From contig JBBQXF010000018.1 of assembly GCA_038209965.1 (NCBI GenBank), positions 1-50,868 of the forward strand: a DNA stretch of 50,868 bases. Reading direction: 5' to 3'. How positions within the stretch are numbered: the first letter of the stretch is position 1; every line of letters starts with the position of its first letter. The notes beneath the pieces are model-generated. The model searched no databases. It saw nothing but the letters and a program-made list of their open reading frames with translations, and was not told the DNA's origin. Below are positions 36,301 through 43,693 of the stretch, piece after piece. The stretch comes from JALONO01 sp038209965 (GTDB lineage Bacteria > Bacteroidota > Bacteroidia > Cytophagales > Thermoflexibacteraceae). Made by a program: the position numbers and the translations under genes.

Positions 36301-37080
36301 TTATTTCTTTTTTGTCAAGTCAATATTAAAGTTAGCATTCAAAATGATACCGTTGTTTTGTTGAAACACATTTCTATTATTTACTTCACGCCCTAATTGT
36401 ATAATTTGATTTAAATAACCTGCTTCAATTCTAACAACTGGATTAAATCTATAACCAAATAAAATTCCTATTCTATTTTGGTCAAAAATATTTTCATTTA
36501 CATTTTTCCCAAATCCAATAAAAATCTCGTCATAAAACGCAACATAAGGTGTTTTGTCCTTGATTTCTTTGCCTTTTAGCGGTATCTGAAATCGGAACAT
36601 ATATCTAAATCTGTTCAAAAATAGATAGTCATCTTCTTTTGTTAAATTAGCATTTGAATATCGTCCAACCCAACGTTGTTCAAGCATAAAACGGTGTGAA
36701 AAATCAACGATAAAAATTTTATCTGAAATTGTTGCCATTTGAAACAAGCGGTGTTCGGTGAAGTCTTTGCCCATTCCATTAATTGGGATTTCTCCGTAAG
36801 GAAAGGTTTCTATCCAAGCATAGCCAAGCCTAAATTGAATTTTTTGGTTAAGTTGATAGTTAACACCTGCACGTAACAAACTCTGTTGCCATTCTGTGAT
36901 AAATTCATTTCTACGAAACTGGTATTCTGTATGAATACCAAATTTTTCAGCAAGTTTGAAAGTTCCAAAATAGTTATACCAACCGATAGAATTATAGTTA
37001 TTAAGCCGAGTACTTTGAGCATACAAAGTACTCTCAACAAAAACAATAATAAATACAAAACACAAAACTAATTTTCCCAT
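36301..37080 (-). CDS. DUF2490 family outer-membrane-type protein
   Basis: 259 residues. A signal peptide (about 1-21, ending LYAQ) precedes a chain of alternating beta-strands: NSIGWYNYFGTFKLAEKFGI, HRFMLEQRWVGRY, FLNRFRYMFRFQIPL and IGILFGYRFN. This is the DUF2490 pattern, predicted to form an outer-membrane barrel of unknown function. The DNA is AT-rich, unlike the flanking housekeeping genes. It is the second gene of a pair with the lipoprotein gene (44 bp apart), enclosed by cassette-like inverted repeats. Confidence 0.85.
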   Translation of the reverse strand: MGKLVLCFVFIIVFVESTLYAQSTRLNNYNSIGWYNYFGTFKLAEKFGIHTEYQFRRNEFITEWQQSLLRAGVNYQLNQKIQFRLGYAWIETFPYGEIPINGMGKDFTEHRLFQMATISDKIFIVDFSHRFMLEQRWVGRYSNANLTKEDDYLFLNRFRYMFRFQIPLKGKEIKDKTPYVAFYDEIFIGFGKNVNENIFDQNRIGILFGYRFNPVVRIEAGYLNQIIQLGREVNNRNVFQQNNGIILNANFNIDLTKKK

Positions 37081-37124
37081 AATTTATAAGTAGGATTGGG
37101 CTAAAAAGCCCAACCCGTTAATTT

Positions 37125-37790
37125 TTATTTTGTTGATGGTGAAAACGGTAAGGCAGATTTATGGACAATAATTTTTAATTTACCATCTTTCCCTTTCTTG
37201 AAAACCCAAGTTTTATCTACCATTACTTCTTTTCCGTCCTTGCCTGTTACCCAAACATTCCCCATTGTAATAGCAACAGAACCGTAAATCTGAATCCCTT
37301 CATTTTTTTCGCCAGCATTGTCATAACGGGCCTTTACCCAAGGTTTCAATGCAAAACCTTTATCGTTAGGATAATCAGCATCGCCACCAATAAAGTAAGC
37401 TAATGCTCCTTTTTTGTCGTTTCTAAATGTTTGGTCGCCAAAAGCCAAGGTTGGTTTAAAAAACACTTTTCCATTGCCGTAATTGTAAGCATCAGTCAAC
37501 ACTTGCTCTGCAAAAGATTTATAATCACCATCTTCTTCTTTCAGTTGTCCAATTTTCACCAAAGCGTCACACCAAGCCTGCTGTGCAGCATTTACTTCAT
37601 CATACGTAATGATGCTTTGTGCACCTTCTTCCACATACACTAAGCCCAAATCATCAATAACTTTTTGGACACTTTCATTTGTTTGTGAAACTACTTTGTT
37701 GGCTTCTTCGTTTACCTTTTGAGTTGCTTGGTTGCAAGAGGACACCAAACTTGCTATTGTCAATAGCCCGAAAATCATTTTTTTGTTCAT
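37125..37790 (-). CDS. NTF2/SnoaL-like lipoprotein
   Basis: The preferred start MNKKMIFGLLTIASLVSSC (37790) gives a clean lipoprotein signal with lipobox LVSSC, and 221 residues. The frame is open to 37835. After a short helical linker, the C-terminal domain (about 60-221) reads like a SnoaL/NTF2 fold: WCDALVKIG, KVFFKPTLAFGDQTFRN, ALAYFIGGDADYPNDKGFAL and KPWVKARYDNAG. Such proteins are sometimes labelled phosphoribosyl-AMP cyclohydrolase in databases, without catalytic evidence. It is probably exposed in the periplasm or at the surface, and co-transcribed with the DUF2490 gene. Confidence 0.8.
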   Translation of the reverse strand: MNKKMIFGLLTIASLVSSCNQATQKVNEEANKVVSQTNESVQKVIDDLGLVYVEEGAQSIITYDEVNAAQQAWCDALVKIGQLKEEDGDYKSFAEQVLTDAYNYGNGKVFFKPTLAFGDQTFRNDKKGALAYFIGGDADYPNDKGFALKPWVKARYDNAGEKNEGIQIYGSVAITMGNVWVTGKDGKEVMVDKTWVFKKGKDGKLKIIVHKSALPFSPSTK

Positions 37791-37889
37791 GTTGTTCATT
37801 TTTTTAGTTTGCCTACTTTTTACTACGGTGTTCAACTTGTCCGCTAATCTATTAACAGTTTATTCCGTTTATTGTTTGTCAGAGTGTCA

Positions 37890-37903
37890 AAATTGCCCAT
37901 AAC
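37890..37903. repeat. Right boundary repeat of the lipoprotein/DUF2490 cassette
   Basis: AAATTGCCCATAAC, the imperfect inverted partner (11/14) of GTTAGGCACAATTT at 36287-36300. On the minus strand it begins the segment with a GTT core, as the first bases of an integron cassette would. Confidence 0.4.
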
Positions 37904-37986
37904 GGCAGTCCGTCTAAAAACTATACACTTCAAAGATAGCACAAATCCAAGAAAACTCCCCAACTTGTGGAATGAAATTTATTGTA

Positions 37987-38044
37987 CCTTAAATCCGCAC
38001 ATTAAACAAAAAAAGAAGAAAAATTATATAAATTAAGCTTAAAA
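37987..38044 (+). mobile_element. Solo left end of an IS1380-type element (relic)
   Basis: About 58 bp starting CCTTAAATCCGCA nearly match the left end of the complete IS at 38866, with two or three substitutions. The match then stops. No transposase or right end belongs to it. Confidence 0.75.
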
Positions 38045-38050
38045 ATATGT

Positions 38051-38247
38051 AACTGTTTAGGCGCTCTAATTATTCATAACTAATTGAAAATAAATTAGTT
38101 ATGAATAATTGGCTTGATTTTAAATAAATTACTTATTTCTATAATTATTTGATTATCAGTAATTTAAGTTAATTTGTATACCCGTTTAAGCAAACTTTAA
38201 ATTTTATAACTAATTGATTATCAAATACTTTACCTACCTAAACAGTT
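38051..38247. mobile_element. MITE-like element of about 197 bp
   Basis: Terminal inverted repeats AACTGTTTAGG (38051-38061) and CCTAAACAGTT (38237-38247) bound a very AT-rich, non-coding core. The core contains a perfect 18-bp palindromic arm pair (38068-38085 with 38093-38110). There is no reading frame. It lies directly after the relic IS end, as if inserted in it. Confidence 0.55.
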
Positions 38248-38312
38248 GCCTTCCCTTTATGTTTAAACATAGATTAGTTGTTAATTTGTTAGTACGGTTG
38301 GTTGTCGTAAAT

Positions 38313-38463
38313 GGCATGTAACCTTTTGTGGGTTGGCGAAGGTGGCGATTTCAGAGCATAAAACTGTCTACCACCACAAAACTTGATACGAATCGGATCG
38401 CCGAAGCGGCCCAAAGCTTCATTTAACCACTGAACCGCCAATTTTTTAGGTGCTGTTAGGTGC
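38313..38463 (-). repeat. attC-like recombination site, about 151 nt
   Basis: On the minus strand, in order: GCACCTAAC (R'', 38463-38455), TTGGCG (L'', 38441-38436), an imperfectly self-complementary centre, CGCCAA (L', 38338-38333) and GTTACATGC (R', 38322-38314). R'' and R' pair at 7 of 9 positions. This is the nested architecture of an integron attC site. It explains the segment better than the 71-codon frame running through it. Confidence 0.45.
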
Positions 38464-38865
38464 TGGCGTTTATTGCACCCCAATAGTTCGCTGTCAGAAT
38501 ACACTTATAATGTAATGTCTTGTTGAGCATACATAATTAACCCAGTGTCGTCTTTGAATTTTTGAAGTTCAATATTGTCACCTTGATTGGCAAATGGTTT
38601 TAATCCATTACAAGCATATGCTTCGACTTTATCAAAGACAGCTAAATTATTGTCAAGTTGAAATTTGCCTAATGTAAAGGTTAACTGTGTCCTTGCTTTC
38701 ATTAACCAGCCACTACTGCCTCTCATTTTTAATTCTACAAATAATACACTGTTGTCAAAATGAAGCATACCGTCACATCTACTTTCTTTGCTAACTCCGT
38801 CTGCTTTTAATATTTCTACACAATTGTCAATAGCATAAAAAGCCACATTTCTATTTGTAGGATTT

Positions 38866-40505
38866 CCTTAAATCCGCACAGTAAACAAAAAAAGAAGAAA
38901 AATTATATAAATTAAGTTTAAAATATTTCATTATTTTCTTACTTTTTATTATATTTACGGTAAAAAAATGTTGCTATGAAAATTATAAAAACTTCTGAAA
39001 ATATCAACTCTTTTGGGGGACTGAATTTAATTTCAAAAGAATTTGATAAACTCGGTCTTGCCGAGATTATTACAGAATCGCTGGGGAAACGCAGTATTTT
39101 TTGTACTTATAGTTATGCTGATATTATTAAAAACTATTGGATGATATTTTTTGCTGGAGGTGATTGTGCCGAGGACATCCAAGACAATTTAAAAACAGAA
39201 TTATCTAATGTTCAAGGACTTAGCGTCCCATCGGCAGACACTTTGTTACGTTTGCAAAAAGAACTTTCCACAAAAAAAGAATATGTTTATTCCAAGAATA
39301 ATGTTGAAAATCAAATCAACGCCAATGATAAGCTCAACATATTAAACCTAAAATTACTAAAAAGATTAAAAATTTTTGAAACCAACAAGCTTTATGATTT
39401 GGATTTTGACAACCAGTTTATACGGACCGAGAAATCTGATTCCAAAAAAGGTTACAAAAAAATTAGGGGCTACTTTCCATCGGTAGCCACAATCGGGGAA
39501 AATATTGTTTATATAGAAAACAGAAATGGAAACTGCAATGTGAAATTTGAGCAGGATCAAACATTGCAGAAAATATTTAATATGCTAAAAACCAATGGAA
39601 TAACTATTGGTAAATCCAGGATGGACTGCGGATCGTTCACCCAAAAAGTAGTTAATGTTGTGGAAGAACATTGCAAAACTTTTTACATAAGAGCACAGAA
39701 GTGCCTAGATTTGACGCAGCAAATAAAGCGGATCCAAGATTGGACAGTGGTGCAAATGAACGACAAAAAGTTTGAACTTTGCAGTATCAGCTACGCGCCT
39801 TTTGGGGGTAAAAAAGTTTACCGGTATGTGGTGAGCCGAGAGGCCAACACAACAGGGCAAATAGATGTTTTTCAGGAAGACAACTTTATTTACCGGGCAA
39901 TAATGACCAACGATTTAGGGATGACAGACCAGGAAGTGGTGCATTTTTACAATCAAAGAGGGGGTTCGGAGAAGATTTTTGACGAGATGAACAACGATTT
40001 CGGGTGGAAGAATTTACCATTTTCGTTTTTGGGGCAAAATACAGTTTTTATGATATTGATGGCTATGTGCCGCAATTTCTATCTTTACCTGATTAATAAA
40101 TTCTCGGAAAAATTATATTTCTTGGAAAAAACATTTCGCTTGAAAAAGTTTATTTTTCGGTTTGTGGTTGTCCCTTACAAATGGGTAAAAAGGGGTGGAG
40201 AATTAGTTTTAAAATTGTATACGGATAAGCCTTACGAGTTGCTTGTTTAGGGGGAATTGCCAAGTATTGGGGGATTTCGAGAAGAACTAACGTCTTCTCT
40301 AGCCTCTAACTGCCCGATAATATAAATATTATTAATATTTATATTTTTTTGATAAAAATGAAGCACTATTTTTTAAAATAAATTTAAATTGCCGCTTTAA
40401 GCACAAATACGGTCCCAAGAACTTAAACTATTAGGTCTGAAATTAATTTTTTTTGGCTAAAAATTAATTTTTACATACTAATCCTAACAGCTTGCGGATT
40501 TAAGG
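38866..40505 (+). mobile_element. Complete IS1380-family insertion sequence, 1640 bp
   Basis: Terminal inverted repeats CCTTAAATCCGCA (38866-38878) and its complement (40493-40505) enclose one transposase gene. A 5-bp target duplication GATTT flanks it (38861-38865 and 40506-40510). The structure is intact, so the element may still be mobile. Confidence 0.92.
38976..40250 (+). CDS. IS1380-family transposase
   Basis: 424 residues, full length and uninterrupted. Begins KIIKTSENINSFGGLNLISK, a typical family start. A DDE catalytic core is visible: aspartate in LYDLDFDNQF, aspartate in SRMDCGSF, and the C-terminal glutamate in GGSEKIFDEMNNDFGWKNLP, the family's conserved Y/W-rich block. A basic C-terminus follows. 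It catalyses cut-and-paste movement of the IS between the 13-bp ends. Confidence 0.93.
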   Translation: MKIIKTSENINSFGGLNLISKEFDKLGLAEIITESLGKRSIFCTYSYADIIKNYWMIFFAGGDCAEDIQDNLKTELSNVQGLSVPSADTLLRLQKELSTKKEYVYSKNNVENQINANDKLNILNLKLLKRLKIFETNKLYDLDFDNQFIRTEKSDSKKGYKKIRGYFPSVATIGENIVYIENRNGNCNVKFEQDQTLQKIFNMLKTNGITIGKSRMDCGSFTQKVVNVVEEHCKTFYIRAQKCLDLTQQIKRIQDWTVVQMNDKKFELCSISYAPFGGKKVYRYVVSREANTTGQIDVFQEDNFIYRAIMTNDLGMTDQEVVHFYNQRGGSEKIFDEMNNDFGWKNLPFSFLGQNTVFMILMAMCRNFYLYLINKFSEKLYFLEKTFRLKKFIFRFVVVPYKWVKRGGELVLKLYTDKPYELLV

Positions 40506-40640
40506 GATTTGCTACTTTGCCAATCCACTTTGATTGGTCATTTTCGTCAATATATGCAGGTTTTTCAGGCGGAGGAGTGTCGTCACATAATCCAAATTGA
40601 GCTTTATTTGATTCTGTTTTGCAAGCCTCCTCAAAAAAGT

Positions 40641-41906
40641 TTATTGGCATAAATCTTCAATCTCTAAAAGGTTAATAAAAACGTCATTAGATTTTCCTAG
40701 ACTTTCATTTAGATAATTTTCGTCTGAAGGAAGTTCTTTATAATTGGCAAGCTTAATTATTGAACCGTCAGTTTCATTTAGTTCATAAACAGCCCAATCT
40801 GTTGATTTAATTAAAGATTTTATTGGGATAACTTTATTTAGTTTTTCTGTAAGTTCAGTTTTATTCGCAGATTTATTGATTTTTTCATACACGATAGACG
40901 CTTTTACGGAATGTGTTAAATAATTAATTAAATAGGGACTATCAGTAGTCATTATTAATTTATTCTCTTCATTCATATTATTAAAATCTAATAAAGCATT
41001 TAATATTTCTCTTTGTGAACTAGGAAATAAATTTTGTTCTGGCTCTTCAACAATATTAATAAATGCTGTTTTATTGAATTTAGAAGAAAGGATTGATAGG
41101 GCAACTCGCTGTTGTTCGTATGTTAAATTGTTATTTGAAAGTATTTCTTCTGCATTCTTTTTGAACCTATCTAACTCATCTGCACTCATCGGCTCTGATT
41201 GTTTTAGCGATTGCTTTTTAACAGAATTTGATAAATACGAAGACACTAAATATAATGGAACAATTGATTGAAAACCACTTGACGCATCTATTAATCTAAC
41301 TTTATAATCTGAGTCTTTAACTTTACCTTTTATGTTCAGAACATCATTTAATTTATCGTATTCTAAATCAACATTATTAATTGGCAACTTAATTGTGCTT
41401 TTTATTTCATCCTTAGCTTTTTCAAACTCCGTCAAAAACTCCCTCAAAGAATCAGATGCAATTTTGAGTTCCTTTGTGTTTTTTACATAAGAAATGAAAT
41501 TTCTTTCCGCAGGGACGTACATAATTTGAGGTAAAGGATATTTTTTTCCTTTAACTTCCTCTATATTTAGGGCTCCATTTTCAAAAATTATATGAAATGA
41601 GTCACCTAAATATTCTATATATGGTTGGTTAACGTCATTGGCATTAGGAAAATAATTTTCCAGCCTAAAATATGTCAAGAATTGATTTTTTAGTTTATTC
41701 TTTCTAGTAAACCACTTTTTATTATAATCTCCTCTTGTCAATGCCTTTTCTATCCAAAGGAAGGTCGTTATTAATTTCGCAATAGTACTTTTACCAGAAC
41801 CTTGATTGCCGATAAATAATGTTACCTTTTTTACATCTATCCAGCCGTCATTGTCTTGGTATCCTTGTTTTATAGGCCCGAAATTATATATTTTTATTTT
41901 GCTCAT
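40641..41906 (-). CDS. AAA/ABC-type ATPase (OLD/SMC-like), partner of the split nuclease
   Basis: 421 residues. Walker A GNQGSGKST (33-41) follows a short N-terminal strand (KIYNFGPIKQG). YVPAERN (130-136) is typical of AAA_15/AAA_21 proteins. A middle helical segment (about 150-265) carries the ABC-like signature DASSGFQS (207-214). Walker B is FINIVEEPEQNLFP (282-295), with TTDSPYL (320-326) after it. There is no TOPRIM domain, unlike OLD nucleases. This ATPase class recurs in phage-defence modules (Septu, PARIS and related systems), where it controls a separate effector. Here the next gene in the operon encodes a small PD-(D/E)XK-type protein. AT-rich and bounded by cassette-like inverted repeats, so probably acquired. 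Confidence 0.88.
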   Translation of the reverse strand: MSKIKIYNFGPIKQGYQDNDGWIDVKKVTLFIGNQGSGKSTIAKLITTFLWIEKALTRGDYNKKWFTRKNKLKNQFLTYFRLENYFPNANDVNQPYIEYLGDSFHIIFENGALNIEEVKGKKYPLPQIMYVPAERNFISYVKNTKELKIASDSLREFLTEFEKAKDEIKSTIKLPINNVDLEYDKLNDVLNIKGKVKDSDYKVRLIDASSGFQSIVPLYLVSSYLSNSVKKQSLKQSEPMSADELDRFKKNAEEILSNNNLTYEQQRVALSILSSKFNKTAFINIVEEPEQNLFPSSQREILNALLDFNNMNEENKLIMTTDSPYLINYLTHSVKASIVYEKINKSANKTELTEKLNKVIPIKSLIKSTDWAVYELNETDGSIIKLANYKELPSDENYLNESLGKSNDVFINLLEIEDLCQ

Positions 41907-41926
41907 TTTCTGTATTATTTCTGGGT

Positions 41927-41962
41927 CAAATATACTTAATTTATCCTTTTCTAGTTTGTCAA
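41927..41962 (-). promoter_or_regulatory. Probable promoter of the ATPase-nuclease operon
   Basis: On the minus strand: TTGACA (41962-41957) and a perfect -7 TATATTTG (41934-41927), with 25 nt between TTG and the -7 element, slightly long. It ends 20 nt before the start codon. Confidence 0.45.
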
Positions 41963-41971
41963 GATGATGAT

Positions 41972-42003
41972 TGTTAGGTGTGGCACTACGCTTGCACCTA
42001 ACA
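41972..42003. repeat. Inverted repeat at the right boundary of the ATPase cassette
   Basis: TGTTAGGTG (41972-41980) and CACCTAACA (41995-42003) are perfectly complementary with a 14-nt loop. GCACCTAACA (41994-42003) is the exact inverse of TGTTAGGTGC at 38454-38463 on the other side of the ATPase/nuclease operon. Confidence 0.6.
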
Positions 42004-42021
42004 TCCGTATAAACGCTATCC

Positions 42022-42294
42022 TTAAAAATTTGCGTTTATTTCCGCCTTATCGGTGGCTGCCCCGTCCAGTTTGTCCAACACGATAAAACGCTCCGCTGTG
42101 CTACTGGGCCATGCCGCCGCAAGGGCGAACCGCTCCGCTTCGGTTTGCGCGTTTCCTACCTTGTCCTTGCAGGGTTCAGTAGTGACCAGCGAAAACTTCG
42201 CCATGCTGACTCTTTCTTCAAGCCCTTGGATTTCATGCCGTTTACCCAAATTACATGTTAGGGTGACTTTTCCAATCTTTACATTCACACACAA
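42022..42294 (-). CDS. Hypothetical protein, up to 90 residues
   Basis: The frame opens at TTG 42294. The first ATG (MAKFSLVTTEPCKDK, 42204) gives 60 residues, and the true start is unclear. The C-terminal half (AERFALAAAWPSSTAERFIV, then LDKLDGAATDKAE) is GC-rich, has coding-like codon use and fits the host genome rather than the AT-rich cassette next to it. No family recognised, no signal peptide. It could be a remnant of a larger gene. It lies next to repeat copy A. Confidence 0.5.
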   Translation of the reverse strand: MCVNVKIGKVTLTCNLGKRHEIQGLEERVSMAKFSLVTTEPCKDKVGNAQTEAERFALAAAWPSSTAERFIVLDKLDGAATDKAEINANF

Positions 42295-42303
42295 AATTTA
42301 TTG

Positions 42304-42695
42304 CTTCAAAGTTAAAAATCTCTTTTCAAACATCCAAATTATCCAATAGATTTTATTTGGCAATGGTTGCCGCCGTCAATAGTTGCCCCGCTAAGGTTGC
42401 CTCGTTAAAGCCTTTGGCAAACCAATAAACGCGATTGTGGGGAAAGTCGGCTTTTATCCTGTCTTCTTTTTCGTGGACGATTTTAGTGGCGTTTATCATG
42501 GCAATTGCGTTTATTTCGATATACCGAGTGGTAAACACAATAATGCTAGCTAAAAAACCAAGATTCACCGGTTGTCGCGGTGTTAGTCGCGCCAAATGCC
42601 AAAGCGATGGGCGTAGTTGCACCCGAAAGCTACAGTCTGACCGGCCGCTGGTTTTAAAAAACTGGCCTGATCAATGCCCGGCCGGGCCAAACCTG
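42304..42695 (-). repeat. Copy A of a diverged ~390-bp repeat (inverted relative to copy B)
   Basis: Read on the minus strand, it aligns along its length with 46697-47090 on the plus strand. Shared blocks include CATTGATCAGGCC, CTTGGTTTTTTAGCTAGC, AAAGAAGACAGGATAAAAG and AATCGCGTTTATT. Substitutions and small indels are scattered throughout. It lies just upstream of lptB. Confidence 0.85.
42353..42499 (-). CDS. Small repeat-encoded protein (48 residues), copy A
   Basis: MINATKIVHEKEDRIKADFP begins this 48-residue frame. It matches the frame in copy B at about half of its positions (shared KIVH-KEDRIK, FPHNRVY, AKGF, TLA-QLL). The N-terminal pattern is vaguely like the first strands of Bacteroidota tyrosine recombinases, but nothing catalytic follows. 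It is either a small conserved protein or a relic carried by the repeat. Confidence 0.4.
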   Translation of the reverse strand: MINATKIVHEKEDRIKADFPHNRVYWFAKGFNEATLAGQLLTAATIAK

Positions 42696-42851
42696 CCCAC
42701 GTACCGTCAGTCAGTTGCCAACGGGCCAAGCTTTACCACCCGTTAATTATTGTTAGCAAAAGACAGTTTTATCCACTTTGGGTTAATTTCGCACTCTGGG
42801 ATAATGGTGGGGAAGCGGCTGGTTTTCCCCGTGAACGAGTTAAAACCATCA

Positions 42852-43592
42852 ATGATGATCTTACGCGCAGAGAATTTATACAAAAAATACAAGGCCCGGA
42901 TGGTGGTCAATGATGTGTCGGTGGAGGTAAAGCAGGGCGAGATTGTGGGGTTGCTTGGCCCCAATGGTGCGGGCAAAACCACTACTTTTTACATGATCGT
43001 GGGGTTGATCAAGCCCAACAGCGGCAAGATTTTTCTGGACGACGAAGACGTGACCGACTTGCCCATGTACCGCCGGGCCAGGCGCGGGGTGGGCTATTTG
43101 GCCCAAGAGGCTTCGGTTTTCCGGCAGTTGACCGTAGAGGAAAACCTGCTGGCCCCGCTCGAGATGACCAAAATGACCAAAAAAGAACAGAAAGAGCGTG
43201 TAGAAATATTGCTGGAGGAGTTCAGCCTGACGCGGGTGCGCAAAAACATGGGTTCGGTGCTTTCGGGCGGGGAGCGGCGGCGCACCGAGATTGCCCGGGC
43301 ACTGTCGGTATCGCCCAGCTTTATCCTGCTCGACGAGCCGTTCGCGGGCGTGGATCCGTTGGCCGTGGAAGAGATCCAGTACATTGTCTGGAAACTCAAG
43401 GCCCGCAACATCGGCATCCTGATTACCGATCACAATGTGGACGAAACCTTGTCCATCACCGACCGGGCGTATATCCTGACTGAAGGAAAAATATTGGTGT
43501 CTGACAAGCCCGAAATATTGGTCGAGAATCCGCTGGTGCGGGCAGCTTATTTGGGGCAGAAATACGAGTTCAAGAAAAAGTTTTTTGATTAG
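42852..43592 (+). CDS. lptB: LPS export ABC transporter ATP-binding protein
   Basis: ATPase of the LptB2FG complex that extracts lipopolysaccharide from the inner membrane and drives it along the Lpt bridge. 246 residues from ATG 42852 (a second ATG follows at once at 42855). The frame is open to 42750, but that part is not conserved-looking. Walker A GPNGAGKTT (36-44), Q-loop YLAQEASVF, signature LSGGERRR, Walker B FILLDEPFAG and switch TDHNV are all present. These features and the length are characteristic of LptB. No other lpt gene is adjacent, as is common in Bacteroidota. Repeat copy A lies directly upstream, so it may carry part of the promoter. Confidence 0.95.
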   Translation: MMILRAENLYKKYKARMVVNDVSVEVKQGEIVGLLGPNGAGKTTTFYMIVGLIKPNSGKIFLDDEDVTDLPMYRRARRGVGYLAQEASVFRQLTVEENLLAPLEMTKMTKKEQKERVEILLEEFSLTRVRKNMGSVLSGGERRRTEIARALSVSPSFILLDEPFAGVDPLAVEEIQYIVWKLKARNIGILITDHNVDETLSITDRAYILTEGKILVSDKPEILVENPLVRAAYLGQKYEFKKKFFD

Positions 43593-43693
43593 CGGATCGA
43601 TCCCCGCTGTTGGCCCAATTTACAAGATCCAAACTTTCGGTCATTTGGCTAGCCAAAAATTGGCAAAGCGGCATTTGGCACTTGATCGGTCGG

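Larger units (their letters stand above)
38505..40650 (-). pseudogene. Small PD-(D/E)XK-type nuclease gene split by IS1380
   Basis: Joining 40650-40506 to 38860-38505 (removing the IS and one copy of GATTT) gives an uninterrupted 166-codon protein starting MPINFFEEACKTE and ending YAQQDITL. It carries CDGMLHF (Asp78) and FVELKMR (Glu91-x-Lys93), followed by KARTQL (Gln107). This is the order expected for a PD-(D/E)XK nuclease core. Its ATG overlaps the end of the ATPase gene by 10 bp, so the two form one operon. With the IS present, translation runs into the IS end and stops at 40471, giving 59 residues without the nuclease motif. Nuclease function is inferred from motifs only. Confidence 0.75.

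Noticed and set aside
38289..38504. 71-codon minus-strand frame after the nuclease gene
   Set aside because: It runs through the attC-like structure. It needs a GTG start adjoining the previous stop and resembles no family.
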